Shown: positions 1-9,158, numbered from the stretch's first letter. The stretch is DNA of 64,000 bases from Streptomyces sp. NBC_01429 (GCF_036231945.1 NZ_CP109599.1:2078501-2142500); one strand, 5' to 3'. Notes: generated by a model not told the origin, from the letters alone. Made by a program: numbers and translations.

Positions 1-30
1 CCGTTCTCCGCCGGGGTGGGGCCGGAAAAC

Positions 31-57
31 GAAAAAACCCCTCGCGGGTGCGAGAGG
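31..57 (-). terminator. Rho-independent terminator with T-run, possible attenuator
   Basis: On the minus strand an 8-bp stem (bases 50-57 pairing with 38-45, one G-U pair) is followed directly by six T residues. T-runs are rare after hairpins in this genome. ilvE already has its own hairpin at 236-263, so this one may be the attenuator of a gene beyond the left edge. It shares the stem end and T-run layout with the ilvB attenuator. Confidence 0.6.
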
Positions 58-111
58 TCTGCGCGCGGGTCTGGGGCACGATGGCCGCGCCGTACGGGTG
101 GTACGGGGCAG

Positions 112-147
112 TCACTGCGGACCGGCGCGCTTGCTGCCGATAATCAT
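112..147 (-). CDS. Candidate leader peptide MIIGSKRAGPQ
   Basis: An 11-codon open frame starts with ATG followed by two isoleucine codons and ends 55 bases before the terminator with a T-run at 31-57. Its KRAG stretch loosely resembles the KRVG end of the ilvB leader peptide. An in-frame GTG five codons upstream would add V, L, S, F and A. No Shine-Dalgarno sequence is visible. The target would be a gene off the left edge; an isoleucine-pathway gene would fit, but this is inference from a short frame. Confidence 0.25.
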   Translation of the reverse strand: MIIGSKRAGPQ

Positions 148-235
148 GGCGAACGAAAGCACGGGGCGATTTTCGCATGTCCCGCCCGGACGGGAGGAAC
201 CGTCTCACGATGCGGGCGGTGGACGGCGGACGGCC

Positions 236-263
236 GGGTCCGCGCCCCGGAGGGCGCGGACCC
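236..263 (-). terminator. Terminator of ilvE
   Basis: A perfect 12-bp stem (236-247 with 252-263) with a 4-base loop lies 30 bases beyond the ilvE stop codon. There is no T-run, as is common in Streptomyces. The right arm is part of a 14-bp direct repeat (252-265 and 273-286). Confidence 0.7.
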
Positions 264-293
264 GGGCCGCCGGGGCGCGGACCCGGCAGGCTC

Positions 294-1385
294 TCAGCCC
301 AGCTCGTGCATCCAGCCGTGGGCGTCGGGGCCCTTGCCGGTCTGGATGTCGAGCAGCGCCGCGCGCAGCTTCAGCGTGACCTCGCCGGGCTCGCCGCCGG
401 CCTGGGTCCACTCGCCGCTCGCCGACTTGACCACACCGACGGGGGTGATCACCGCCGCCGTACCGCAGGCGAAGACCTCGGTGAGCGTGCCGTTCTCCGC
501 GTCGCGGCGCCACTGCTCCTTCGAGATCCGGCCCTCCTCGGAGGCGTAGCCGAGGTCTCCGGCCAGTTTGAGCAGCGAGTCACGGGTGATGCCCGCCAGC
601 AGGGAGCCGGTCAGCTCCGGCGTGACGATGCGGTCCCCGTACACGAAGTACAGGTTCATCCCGCCCAGCTCCTCGACCCAGCGGTGCTCCACCGCGTCCA
701 GATAGGCCACCTGGGCGCAGCCCTTCTCCGCCGCCTCGGCCTGGGCGAGCAGGGAGGCCGCGTAGTTGCCGCCGGTCTTGGCGTCGCCGATGCCGCCGGG
801 GACCGCGCGGACGTAGTTCTCCGAGAGCCAGACGGAGACCGGCTCGACGCCGCCGGGGAAGTAGGCGCCGGCGGGCGAGGCGATGACGAGGAACAGGTAC
901 TCGTTGGCCGGCCGGACACCGAGACCGACCTCCGCCGCGATCATGAACGGGCGCAGGTAGAGGGAGTCCTCCCCGCCGTGCGCCGGCACCCACGCCTTGT
1001 CCTGCTGGACGAGCGCGTCGCACGCGGCGATGAACGTCTCGACGGGCAGCTCGGGCATGGCGAGCCTGCGGGCCGAGCTCTGGAAGCGGGCGGCGTTGGC
1101 CTCGGGGCGGAAGGTGGCGACCGTGCCGTCGGGGCGGCGGTAGGCCTTGAGCCCCTCGAAGATCTCCTGCGCGTAGTGCAGGGTCATGTTGGCCGGGTCG
1201 AGCGAGAGCGGGCCGTACGGGACGAGCTGCGCGTCGTGCCAGCCGCGCCCCTCCGTCCACCTGATCGTCACCATGTGGTCGGTGAAGTACCGGCCGAACC
1301 CGGGAGCGGTGAGGATCGCCTCGCGCTCCGCGTCGGACAGCGGGCTGGAGGAGGGCTTGAGTTCGATCGTGGTTGGCGTGGTCAT
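294..1385 (-). CDS. ilvE: Branched-chain amino acid aminotransferase
   Basis: PLP-dependent class IV aminotransferase catalysing the last step of leucine, isoleucine and valine synthesis (2-oxo acid plus glutamate) and the first step of their breakdown. The 363-residue length is normal for the IlvE/BCAT group. The Schiff-base lysine lies in DAKTGGNY (Lys203), and the family stretches around EIFEGLKAY (74-82) and the glycine-rich C-terminal phosphate-binding region are present. The ATG is preceded by AAGGA at a good distance. It lies downstream of leuB on the same strand, but a strong hairpin and 237 bases separate them, so it probably has its own promoter. Confidence 0.95.
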   Translation of the reverse strand: MTTPTTIELKPSSSPLSDAEREAILTAPGFGRYFTDHMVTIRWTEGRGWHDAQLVPYGPLSLDPANMTLHYAQEIFEGLKAYRRPDGTVATFRPEANAARFQSSARRLAMPELPVETFIAACDALVQQDKAWVPAHGGEDSLYLRPFMIAAEVGLGVRPANEYLFLVIASPAGAYFPGGVEPVSVWLSENYVRAVPGGIGDAKTGGNYAASLLAQAEAAEKGCAQVAYLDAVEHRWVEELGGMNLYFVYGDRIVTPELTGSLLAGITRDSLLKLAGDLGYASEEGRISKEQWRRDAENGTLTEVFACGTAAVITPVGVVKSASGEWTQAGGEPGEVTLKLRAALLDIQTGKGPDAHGWMHELG

Positions 1386-1568
1386 GAATACTCGTCCTTC
1401 ACCGGTTGTGTGTGACGGACCGTGCTCACACCGCTACGCCTACTAGGACGTCCGAGCATTCCCGTGTGCTGCGGCCCACTCCGATTATCGCTCGGAAGGG
1501 CGGGACGGAAACGTGTGGGTGAGTGCGGTCCGTGGCTGATGGTGTCACCCGGCGGCCGCACCGCACAG

Positions 1569-1606
1569 CGCAGCCGCCGGGTTCCTGGGGAGACCCGGCG
1601 GCTGCG
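1569..1606 (-). terminator. Terminator of leuB
   Basis: A perfect 14-bp inverted repeat (1569-1582 with 1593-1606) with a 10-base loop starts 17 bases after the leuB stop codon. No T-run is present. It separates leuB from ilvE transcriptionally. Confidence 0.8.
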
Positions 1607-1622
1607 TGAGGAAGTCGTCGGG

Positions 1623-2672
1623 TCAGCTCGCTACTCGTACGGCGAGCGCGTCACCGATCTCGTCGGTCGTACGCGCGGAGGCCGCCGTACCGTCACGCCC
1701 GGCGAGGTCGGCCGCGACGGCCTCCTCGATCCGGACGGCCTCGGCGTCGAAGCCGAGGTGCCGCAGCAGCAGGGCGACGGAGAGGATGGTGGCCGTGGGG
1801 TCGGCCTTCCCCTGGCCCGCGATGTCCGGGGCCGATCCGTGGACCGGCTCGAACATGGACGGGAACGTGCGGTCCGGATTGATGTTCGCGGACGCGGCCA
1901 GGCCGATACCGCCGGTCACGGCGGCGGCCAGGTCGGTGAGGATGTCACCGAAGAGGTTGTCGGTGACGATCACGTCGAAGCGCTCGGGCTGGGTGACGAA
2001 GAAGATCGTCGCCGCGTCGACGTGCAGATAGTCGGTGGTGACCTCGGGGTACTCCTGGCCCACGCGGTCGAAGATGTTCTTCCACAGGTGGCCCGCGTAG
2101 ACGAGGACGTTGTTCTTGTGGACCAGCGTCAGCTTCTTGCGGGGACGGGAGTTGGCCCGCTCGTACGCGTCGCGCACGACGCGCTCCACGCCGTATGCCG
2201 TATTGAGGCTCACCTCGGTGGCCACCTCGGCGGGCGTGCCGGTGCGCAGGGAGCCGCCGTTGCCCGTGTAGGGGCCCTCGGTGCCCTCGCGCACGACGAC
2301 GAAGTCGATCTCGGGCCGGCCGGCCAGCGGGGTCGACGTGTTCGGGAAGAGCTTCGACGGACGCAGGTTCACGTAGTGGTCGAAGGCGAAGCGCAGCTTG
2401 AGCAGCAGTCCGCGCTCCAGGACGCCGGACGGCACGGACGGGTCGCCGATCGCGCCGAGCAGGATCGCGTCGTGGTCCTTGAGCGCGTCGAGGTCCGCGT
2501 CCGGGAGGGTCTCTCCGGTGCGGTGCCAGCGGCTGGCGCCGAGGTCGAACTCCGTCGTCTCCAGTTTCACGTCCTGCGGGAGGACGGACTCAAGGACCTT
2601 GAGGCCCTGGGCCACGACTTCCCGGCCGATGCCGTCACCGGGGATCACTGCGAGACTGAGGCTGCGAGACAT
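1623..2672 (-). CDS. leuB: 3-isopropylmalate dehydrogenase
   Basis: NAD-dependent oxidative decarboxylation of 3-isopropylmalate in leucine synthesis. The protein has 349 residues, the length of the actinobacterial form. Visible features are PGDGIG near the N-terminus (11-16), the substrate arginines in [15 protein letters not shown] and VVREG, the catalytic lysine in VHKNNV (Lys186), and the metal-binding aspartates in [10 protein letters not shown] (238-247). The ATG has no clear Shine-Dalgarno sequence, so the message may be leaderless. The upstream 128 bases are shared with the divergent phosphatase gene. Confidence 0.95.
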   Translation of the reverse strand: MSRSLSLAVIPGDGIGREVVAQGLKVLESVLPQDVKLETTEFDLGASRWHRTGETLPDADLDALKDHDAILLGAIGDPSVPSGVLERGLLLKLRFAFDHYVNLRPSKLFPNTSTPLAGRPEIDFVVVREGTEGPYTGNGGSLRTGTPAEVATEVSLNTAYGVERVVRDAYERANSRPRKKLTLVHKNNVLVYAGHLWKNIFDRVGQEYPEVTTDYLHVDAATIFFVTQPERFDVIVTDNLFGDILTDLAAAVTGGIGLAASANINPDRTFPSMFEPVHGSAPDIAGQGKADPTATILSVALLLRHLGFDAEAVRIEEAVAADLAGRDGTAASARTTDEIGDALAVRVAS

Positions 2673-2800
2673 GACGGCAGCCTAACGCTCGTCCCATCCC
2701 ATGACACGGCACGTCCATTCTGTGGACACATTGCGATTCGGTCGCCCACTGGACGCCGGGGCTCCACGCCGGCGCCATCCGGCGGTGCGACGGTCGAGCC

Positions 2801-4375
2801 ATGGAATCTCCCACTCCCCGGGTCGGGATCCCCGACCATCTCGCCTCCCGCATGACCATGCCGGAGCAGCACGAGTATCTGCGCGCCCGGATCGGCCGGC
2901 GCGGTCTGCTGCGCGCCGGGACACTCGCCGCCGGGACGGTGGCGGGCGCCGGGCTGCTCGGCTCCAGCGGCGCCACGGCGTCCCCCACCGCGCCGGCCTT
3001 TCTTCCCTCGTCGGCCGCCACCCGGGTGGACGGCTCGCTGGTCGCGCCGTTCGGCCGCCACCTCGCCTTCGGCTCGGACCCGAAGACCCGGATGACGGTC
3101 TCGTGGCAGGTGCCGCTGCCGGTGCGGAACCCGTACGTACGGGTCGGCCCGAAGCCCTGGGACCTGAGCCGGAAGATCGGGGCGGAGGTACGGCCGCTGC
3201 ACACGCCGTCGCTGTCGGCGAAGCTGCCCGCCGTCGACCAGTACTACCTGCACGCCTCGCTGGAGCGGCTGCGCCCCGGCACGACGTACTACTACGGCGT
3301 CGGCCACGACGGCTTCGACCCGGCGGACGCGCGGCACATCGGGACGGTGGGAAGCTTCCGTACGGCCCCGTCCCACGCCGAGCCGTTCGTCTTCACCGCC
3401 TTCGGGGACCAGGGGGTGTCGTACGACGCCCTCGCCAACGACCAGGTGATCCTGGGCCAGAACCCGGTCTTCCATCTGCACGCGGGGGACATCTGCTACG
3501 CGGACAGCAACGGCCGGGGGCTGCCCGCCGACACGTACGACGCGCGCGTGTGGGACCAGTTCCTGGCGCAGACCGAGCCGGTCGCGTCGCGGGTGCCGTG
3601 GATGGTGACCACCGGGAACCACGACATGGAGGCGTGGTACTCCCCCAACGGCTACGGCGGGCAGAACGCGCGCTGGACGCTGCCGGAGGGCGGGCCCGAT
3701 CCGGTGAGGTCACCGGGCGTGTACGCGTTCACGTACGGCAACGTGGCGGTGGTGGCGCTGGACGCCAACGACGTCTCGCACGAGATCCGCGCCAACACCG
3801 GCTACACGGACGGCGCCCAGACCCGATGGCTGGACAAGCGGCTGGGCGAGCTGCGCGCGGACCGGGACGTCGACTTCATCGTGGTCTTCTTCCACCACTG
3901 CGCCTTCTCCACGACGAACGCGCACGCCTCCGACGGTGGCGTGCGGGACGCGTGGGTGCCGCTGTTCGACAAGCACGGCGTCGATCTGGTCGTCAACGGC
4001 CACAACCATGTGTACGAGCGGACGGACGCGCTGCGCGGCGGCGGCGTCAAGCGCCGGGTGCCGGTCGGCGAGTCCGTCAGCTCGGTACGGGACGGCATCG
4101 TGTACGTCACGGCGGGCGGCGCGGGCAAGGCGCTGTACGACTTCCCGGTGCCGGACAGCTACGAGGGCCATGTGGCCGACCTGGAGAGCGTGCCCACGTA
4201 CCACTGGACGGCGGACGGCGCGAAGGCTACCGAGACCGTGGAGTGGTCCCGGGTGCGCTACACCGGCTTCTCGTTCCTCGCCGTCGAGGTGACGACGGGG
4301 CACCGCCCCGAGCTGCGGGTCTCCGCGCTGGCCGAGTCGGGCCGGCGCGTCGACCACTTCACGGTCACGCGCTGA
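2801..4375 (+). CDS. Secreted purple acid phosphatase family metallophosphoesterase
   Basis: Predicted exported phosphatase of 524 residues. A Tat-type signal (RIGRRGLLRAGTLAAG, residues 31-46) is followed by a fibronectin-like N-terminal purple-acid-phosphatase domain (about 85-190) and a calcineurin-like catalytic domain. All five metal-binding blocks are readable: FGDQG (201-205), GDICY (229-233), GNHD (272-275), FFHH (363-366) and GHNHVYER (400-407). The likely role is release of phosphate from organic phosphates outside the cell; the substrate is unknown. The start could also be the ATG at 2852, which would still keep the signal peptide. The 3' end runs into three 17-bp tandem repeats. 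Confidence 0.88.
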   Translation: MESPTPRVGIPDHLASRMTMPEQHEYLRARIGRRGLLRAGTLAAGTVAGAGLLGSSGATASPTAPAFLPSSAATRVDGSLVAPFGRHLAFGSDPKTRMTVSWQVPLPVRNPYVRVGPKPWDLSRKIGAEVRPLHTPSLSAKLPAVDQYYLHASLERLRPGTTYYYGVGHDGFDPADARHIGTVGSFRTAPSHAEPFVFTAFGDQGVSYDALANDQVILGQNPVFHLHAGDICYADSNGRGLPADTYDARVWDQFLAQTEPVASRVPWMVTTGNHDMEAWYSPNGYGGQNARWTLPEGGPDPVRSPGVYAFTYGNVAVVALDANDVSHEIRANTGYTDGAQTRWLDKRLGELRADRDVDFIVVFFHHCAFSTTNAHASDGGVRDAWVPLFDKHGVDLVVNGHNHVYERTDALRGGGVKRRVPVGESVSSVRDGIVYVTAGGAGKALYDFPVPDSYEGHVADLESVPTYHWTADGAKATETVEWSRVRYTGFSFLAVEVTTGHRPELRVSALAESGRRVDHFTVTR

Positions 4376-4406
4376 CAGCGGTCACGCGCCGACCTCGGTC
4401 ACGCGC
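4362..4406. repeat. Three 17-bp tandem repeats spanning a stop codon
   Basis: The 11-mer CGGTCACGCGC begins at 4362, 4379 and 4396, an exact period of 17. The first copy covers the last codons and stop of the phosphatase gene; the other two are noncoding. Confidence 0.8.
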
Positions 4407-4446
4407 CGGCGCGGACAGGAGCGGCCGACCGGCCGGAGGGCCGCCG

Positions 4447-4578
4447 TCAGTGGCCGGTCGAGCCGCCGTTGTCCCTGCGGTCGAGGGCACGCTGGAGGGC
4501 GGCGGCGGCGTTCTTGCGGTCGGACTCGCTGGTGCGGGGGGTGTGACGGACACGGCGGCGGACGGTCGTCTCGGCCAT
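4447..4578 (-). CDS. 43-residue basic Streptomyces protein
   Basis: A short frame encoding 43 residues, starting MAETTVRRRVRHTPRT and ending DRRDNGGSTGH. It is rich in Arg, Ala and Asp. Its middle (ESDRKNAAAALQRALDRRD) could form one amphipathic helix. The composition and the GGSTGH-type ending resemble small proteins I recall as common in Streptomyces, none with a known function. Upstream, on the minus strand, AAGGAGTC precedes the ATG at a suitable distance, which supports translation. It is convergent with the phosphatase gene. Confidence 0.6.
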   Translation of the reverse strand: MAETTVRRRVRHTPRTSESDRKNAAAALQRALDRRDNGGSTGH

Positions 4579-4815
4579 GATGATCGACTCCTTGAGGCAG
4601 TGGGGACACGCGGCGGAACCACGTGATGCAGCTGCGAGGTGCCGGGGCGGGGGCGTCTGCGCGACAGGGATTGCCTGTATGGCGCGGGCCCACGACCGCC
4701 CTTCGCTGGATGGAGCGAGACGTTCGGCTCATTCCAAGCTAAGCGAGGGGCGGCCGTCTGTCTGCACGATTACTCGGACTTCCTACTATCTGAGACGGCG
4801 CGGCGCTTCAGGCCA

Positions 4816-5364
4816 CTACAGCACCGCTCCTTCGCGCCAGTCGAAGACCAGCGCGCCACCGGAGGGGTCGAGCGGCGGGTGGCCGGCGGACGGGCGCAGA
4901 TAGAGGGCGCCCTCCTCCTCCGGCAGGCGGACGACTCCCCCGGGCCCCAGCGCCTCGATCCGGTCCGGCCAGGGGTGCCAGCCGCGGGCTCGGTAGAGGA
5001 GGGCGCCGTCGTCCGAGGCCGCCAGGGCTCCGGCCGCATAGGCACCGTCGAGCACCCGTTCGAGCGAGGCCATCACCCGGCCGCCGAGACCCTGGCGGCG
5101 CCGGTCGGCCCGTACGGCGACGGCCTCCACGTAACCGATGCGGTACGAGCGGCCCGCCAGCAGGACCCGGCGCTGGACCAGGCTGCCGTGGGCGACGAAC
5201 GCGCCGTCCGGGTCCCGTACGAAGGCGTGGATGCCGCCGAGCCCGTGGTCCCAGTCCTCGTCGTCGAACCCTTCCTCGAAGGCGTCGTCCAACAGGGCGC
5301 GGATCGCGCTGAGTTCGGCCGGAGCGAGTTCGAAGGTGTGAGCGGTACGCAACGGTAACGTCAT
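4816..5364 (-). CDS. AAC(2')-I-like GNAT acetyltransferase
   Basis: A 182-residue protein that reads as a close relative of the aminoglycoside 2'-N-acetyltransferases of mycobacteria and Providencia. The shared blocks are DWDHGLGGIHAFV (38-50), GYVEAVAVRADRRRQGLG (78-95, with the acetyl-CoA-binding motif A), LLYRARGWHPW and the C-terminal FDWREGAVL. The length also matches that family (about 180-195). The start at 5364 was chosen because longer forms add proline/arginine-rich sequence unlike the family. The enzyme would be cytoplasmic and acetyl-CoA dependent. The natural substrate may be an aminoglycoside or a cell-wall amine. There is no antibiotic cluster around it. Confidence 0.8.
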   Translation of the reverse strand: MTLPLRTAHTFELAPAELSAIRALLDDAFEEGFDDEDWDHGLGGIHAFVRDPDGAFVAHGSLVQRRVLLAGRSYRIGYVEAVAVRADRRRQGLGGRVMASLERVLDGAYAAGALAASDDGALLYRARGWHPWPDRIEALGPGGVVRLPEEEGALYLRPSAGHPPLDPSGGALVFDWREGAVL

Positions 5365-5447
5365 GCGCCCACTCTCCCAGGCCACGCGCGCCCCCTGCCC
5401 GTCGTTTCGCCGAGCCGGACCGGGGCACCCGGGCCGCGGAGGCAAAC

Positions 5448-6284
5448 ATGGACGTACGGACCAGGACCCGCGACGGGCACGACAAGGCGCGGCGCGCGGC
5501 GAACAGCTCCGCCATGGACGCGGCGGCCCGCTGGGGCTTCGGCTCGCGCGGTGTGATCTATCTGCTCATCGGCGTGCTGGCGCTGCGGGTCGCGTTCGGC
5601 AGCGGTCAGCAGGCCGACAAGGGCGGCGCGCTGGCCGAACTGGCCGCGAGGCCGATGGGATCCGTCCTGCTCTGGGCGGTGGGCGTCGGGCTCGCCGGGA
5701 TGGCGCTGTGGCGGCTCTCCGAGGCGCTGTTCGGCCTGGCGGGCCCGGACGGCTCCGAGGCGGGCAAGCGGCTGCTGTCCGCCGGGCGGGCCGTCTTCTA
5801 CGGATTCTCCGCGTACTCGGTGCTGGCGTTCGCGGTCGGGGAGAAGAGCAGCGGCAAGGGGTCGAGCGACCAGGAGTCGCGCGATGTCACGGCGAAGGCC
5901 CTGGAGCTGCCGGGCGGCCGGTGGATCGTGGGGGCCGCCGGGGTGGGGGTGGCGCTCGCGGGGCTGTGGATCGGCGCCCGCGCGGTGCTGCGCAAGTACC
6001 ACAAGCATCTGAAGCTGGGCGAGATGTCGCGCGCCGAGCGGCGGTTCGTCGATGTCGCGGGCGTGGGCGGCGGATCCGCGCGGGGCGTCCTGTTCACGGC
6101 GGCCGGGGTGTTCGTGGTGCTGGCGGCCGTCGCGTACGAGCCGGACAAGGCGAAGGGGTTCGACAACACGCTGCGCTCGTTCACCGACACCCCGGCGGGG
6201 CCGTGGCTGCTGGCCGTGGTCGCGGTGGGGCTGGCGCTGTTCGGGGTCTTCTCGTGCTCGATGGCCCGCTGGCGCAAGGTCTGA
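5448..6284 (+). CDS. DUF1206 membrane protein
   Basis: A 278-residue integral membrane protein made of three similar units of about 80 residues, each starting near an arginine-aromatic-glycine stretch (AARWGFGSRGVIYLLIG, GKRLLSAGRAVFYGF, VGGGSARGVLFTAAG) and holding two membrane helices, six in total. This threefold pattern is typical of DUF1206. The function is unknown. The ATG follows a GGAGG Shine-Dalgarno sequence. It is convergent with the P5C dehydrogenase gene and shares a bidirectional terminator with it. Confidence 0.85.
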   Translation: MDVRTRTRDGHDKARRAANSSAMDAAARWGFGSRGVIYLLIGVLALRVAFGSGQQADKGGALAELAARPMGSVLLWAVGVGLAGMALWRLSEALFGLAGPDGSEAGKRLLSAGRAVFYGFSAYSVLAFAVGEKSSGKGSSDQESRDVTAKALELPGGRWIVGAAGVGVALAGLWIGARAVLRKYHKHLKLGEMSRAERRFVDVAGVGGGSARGVLFTAAGVFVVLAAVAYEPDKAKGFDNTLRSFTDTPAGPWLLAVVAVGLALFGVFSCSMARWRKV

Positions 6285-6322
6285 GAGGCCGCCCCCGGAG
6301 GGGCCGCCCCCGTATGAGGACC

Positions 6323-6360
6323 GCCCCCGTACCGGAAGGGGGGGCAACCGGTACGGGGGC
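6323..6360. terminator. Bidirectional terminator between convergent genes
   Basis: A perfect 13-bp inverted repeat (6323-6335 with 6348-6360) with a 12-base loop lies between the stop codons of the DUF1206 gene and the P5C dehydrogenase gene. It can serve both strands. No T-run is present. Confidence 0.75.
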
Positions 6361-6380
6361 GGGATCGGGGGACGGAGCCG

Positions 6381-8012
6381 TCAGCCCATGTGCGGGTAGC
6401 GGTAGTCCGTCGGCGGGACCAGCGTCTCCTTGATGGCGCGGGTCAGCGTCCAGCGCATCAGGTTCTGCGGCGCGCCCGCCTTGTCGTTGGTGCCGGACGC
6501 GCGACCGCCGCCGAAGGGCTGCTGGCCGACGACGGCGCCGGTCGACTTGTCGTTGATGTAGAAGTTGCCGGCCGCGTAGCGCAGCTTCTCCATGGTGTGC
6601 GCGGCGGCGGCGCGGTCGCCCGCGATGACGGCCCCGGTCAGGGCGTACGCCGAGACGGACTCCATCTGGTCGAGCATGGCCTCGTACTGGGCGTCGTCGT
6701 AGACGTGCACGGCGAGGATCGGGCCGAAGTACTCGGTGGTGAAGACCTCGCTCGAAGGGTCGGTGCAGAGGATGACGGTCGGGCGGACGAAGTAGCCGAC
6801 GGAGTCGTCGTACGTCCCGCCCGCGACGATCGTGCAGGTGGGGTCGGCGGCGGCGCGGTCGATCGCGGCCTTGTTCTTGGCGAAGGCGCGCTCGTCGATG
6901 ACGGCGCCGATGAAGTTCGACAGGTCGGTGACGTCGCCCATGGCGATCCCGTCGACCTCGGCCGCGAACTCCGCCTCGAAGCCGTCGTTCCAGATCGACG
7001 CGGGAATGTACGCACGCGAGGACGCCGAACACTTCTGGCCCTGGTACTCGAAGGAGCCCCTGGTCAGCGCGGTCTTGAGGATCGCGCGGTCGGCGCTCGG
7101 ATGGGCGACGACGAAGTCCTTGCCGCCCGTCTCGCCGACGATCCGCGGGTAGGAGCGGTACTTCTCGATGTTGTTGCCGACCGTCTTCCACAGGTGCTGG
7201 AAGGTCTTGGTCGAGCCGGTGAAGTGGATGCCCGCCAGCTCGGGGTGGTTCAGGGCCACCTCGGAGACGGCGGAGCCGTCGCCCGTCACCAGGTTGATGA
7301 CGCCCTTGGGCAGTCCGGCCTCCTCAAGCACCCGCATCAGCAGGACGGCGGCGAGGGTCTGCGTCGGGGACGGCTTCCACACCACGACATTGCCCATGAG
7401 CGCGGGCGCGGTGGGCAGATTGCCCGCGATGGCGGTGAAGTTGAAGGGCGTGATCGCGTAGACGAAGCCTTCGAGCGGGCGGTGGTCGAGCCGGTTCCAG
7501 ACACCGGGCGAGTTGGCCGGCGGCTGCTCGGCGAGCAGGTCACGGGCGTACTTGACGTTGAAGCGCCAGAAGTCGACCAGCTCGCACGGGGTGTCGATCT
7601 CGGCCTGCTGCGCGGTCTTCGACTGGCCGAGCATGGTCGCGGCGGCCAGCGTCTCGCGCCAGGGGCCGGCGAGCAGCTCGGCGGCGCGCAGGATGATCGC
7701 GGCGCGGTCGTCGAAGGCCATCGCGCGCCAGCCGGGGGCGGCGGCCAGCGCGGCGTCGACCGCGTCCCGCGCGTCCTGCTCGGTGGCACCGGCGAAGGTG
7801 CCCAGCACGGCCCGGTGGTTGTGGGGCTGTACGACGTCGACGCGGGCGCCGCCGCCCATCCGCTTCTCGCCGCCGATGGTCATCGGCAGGTCGACGGGGT
7901 TCTCGGCCAGCTCCTTGAGCCTGGCCTCCAGGCGGGCCAGCTCGGCGGAGCCGGGAGCGTACCCGTGCACCGGCTCGTTGACCGGCGCGGGAACCTGGGT
8001 CACAGCGTCCAT
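6381..8012 (-). CDS. pruA: Delta-1-pyrroline-5-carboxylate dehydrogenase
   Basis: Oxidises glutamate semialdehyde/P5C to glutamate with NAD, the second step of proline degradation. The protein has 543 residues, the normal length of the single-function enzyme. The catalytic cysteine is in GQKCSASSR (Cys328), the general-base glutamate in VGETGGK (Glu294), and the cofactor-binding stretches ITPFNFTAIAGN and FTGSTKTF are intact. The start MDAVTQVP was chosen over a start six codons upstream. It lies 102 bases after proline dehydrogenase on the same strand, so the two probably form one proline-use operon. Confidence 0.93.
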   Translation of the reverse strand: MDAVTQVPAPVNEPVHGYAPGSAELARLEARLKELAENPVDLPMTIGGEKRMGGGARVDVVQPHNHRAVLGTFAGATEQDARDAVDAALAAAPGWRAMAFDDRAAIILRAAELLAGPWRETLAAATMLGQSKTAQQAEIDTPCELVDFWRFNVKYARDLLAEQPPANSPGVWNRLDHRPLEGFVYAITPFNFTAIAGNLPTAPALMGNVVVWKPSPTQTLAAVLLMRVLEEAGLPKGVINLVTGDGSAVSEVALNHPELAGIHFTGSTKTFQHLWKTVGNNIEKYRSYPRIVGETGGKDFVVAHPSADRAILKTALTRGSFEYQGQKCSASSRAYIPASIWNDGFEAEFAAEVDGIAMGDVTDLSNFIGAVIDERAFAKNKAAIDRAAADPTCTIVAGGTYDDSVGYFVRPTVILCTDPSSEVFTTEYFGPILAVHVYDDAQYEAMLDQMESVSAYALTGAVIAGDRAAAAHTMEKLRYAAGNFYINDKSTGAVVGQQPFGGGRASGTNDKAGAPQNLMRWTLTRAIKETLVPPTDYRYPHMG

Positions 8013-8114
8013 GGTGGCGAATCTCCTCAATCTGCTGGATCTGTACGTCGGTCGTGCTGGGTTGCGTCGTCGCGCTCGGGTGCGGGTGCGGGTGCGGGGC
8101 CGCGGCCGGGCCGG

Positions 8115-9041
8115 TCAGCCGCGGGTGACCAGCGAGCGCAGGAAGAACGCGAGGTTGGCGGGGCGCTCGGCGAGGCGGCGCATGAAGTAGCCGTACCAGT
8201 CGGTGCCGTACGCGATGTAGACCCGCATCCGGTGTCCCTCGGCGGCGAGCCGGAGCTGCTCGGCCTCGCGGATGCCGTACAGCATCTGGAACTCGTACTC
8301 ATCGAGCTTACGTCCGGCACGCCGGGCGAGGTCCTGGGCGATCGCGACGATGCGCGGGTCGTGGGTGCCGACCATCGGGTAGCCGCCGCCCTCCATCAGG
8401 ATCCGCAGCGAGCGGATGTACGCCTTGTCGACCTCGCCCTTGTCCTGGTGGGCGACGGAGGCGGGCTCCTTGTAGGCGCCCTTGACGAGGCGGACGCGCG
8501 AGCCGGCGGCGGCGAGGGCGCGGCAGTCCTCCTCGGTGCGGAAGAGGTACGACTGCACGACCGCGCCGGTCTGCGGGAAGCGCTCGCGCAGCTCACCGTG
8601 GATGGCGAGCATCGAGTCGATGGTGGTGTGGTCCTCGGCGTCGAGGGTGACCGTGGTGCCGATCTCGGCGGCGGCCTCGACGACGGCGGTGACGTTCTCC
8701 AGCGCGAGGCCGTGCCCGCCGGGCAGGGCCTGGCCGAAGGAGGACAGCTTCACCGACATCTCGGCGCGCGTCCCCAGCTCCAGCGGCGCGAGGGCCTCGA
8801 TCAGCCGCAGGTACGCGTCCCGGGCGGCCAGCGCCTCGGACCGGTCGGTGATGTCCTCGCCGAGCACGTCGAGGGTGATCTCCAGACCGCTGTCGGCCAT
8901 CGTCCGGATGACGGGAGTCGTCTCCTCGACGGACTCACCGGCGATGAACCGGTTCACCACCGGCTTGGTGACCGGGGCGGCCGAGACGGCGCGGCGCATG
9001 GTGTCGCTGCGCGACGCGGCGAGGATCACGGGACCCAGCAC
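8115..9041 (-). CDS. Proline dehydrogenase
   Basis: FAD-dependent oxidation of proline to P5C, the first step of proline catabolism. The 308-residue length is that of the single-domain bacterial enzyme, not the fused PutA. Visible motifs are RLVKGAYKEP (FAD/substrate loop) and the C-terminal EFQMLYGIREAE and YGTDWYGYFMRRLAERPAN, which hold the substrate-binding tyrosine and paired arginines. The GTG start is preceded by a near-perfect GGAGGTGA. The region upstream, shared with the PucR-type regulator, carries direct repeats and a 16-bp palindrome. Confidence 0.93.
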   Translation of the reverse strand: MLGPVILAASRSDTMRRAVSAAPVTKPVVNRFIAGESVEETTPVIRTMADSGLEITLDVLGEDITDRSEALAARDAYLRLIEALAPLELGTRAEMSVKLSSFGQALPGGHGLALENVTAVVEAAAEIGTTVTLDAEDHTTIDSMLAIHGELRERFPQTGAVVQSYLFRTEEDCRALAAAGSRVRLVKGAYKEPASVAHQDKGEVDKAYIRSLRILMEGGGYPMVGTHDPRIVAIAQDLARRAGRKLDEYEFQMLYGIREAEQLRLAAEGHRMRVYIAYGTDWYGYFMRRLAERPANLAFFLRSLVTRG

Positions 9042-9064
9042 GGGTCACCTCCACGGTGGAATCG

Positions 9065-9090
9065 AAACGGGGAACCGCAAACGGGGAACC
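9065..9090. repeat. Direct repeat upstream of proline dehydrogenase
   Basis: AAACGGGGAACC occurs twice (9065-9076 and 9079-9090), a 14-bp period, 24-49 bases upstream of the proline dehydrogenase start. The position suits an operator or promoter-overlapping site. Confidence 0.5.
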
Positions 9091-9158
9091 ACTGCGAAAC
9101 CTAGAGACCGCTCCGATCCTCTGCCATCGACAGCTGTCACGCATCCGTGGCCCCCATC

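Noticed and set aside
4579..4815. A gene in the 237-base gap between the 43-aa protein and the acetyltransferase
   Set aside because: Frames here lack a plausible start and codon pattern; I see no RNA gene either.
6390..9104. Very long open frame on the plus strand (904 codons), also 16789-19485, 23587-26619 and 42786-45380
   Set aside because: They run antisense to clear conserved genes and mirror the GC-rich third codon position of the real frame; their protein sequences are low-complexity Arg/Gly/Val/Asp and match no family I recognise.
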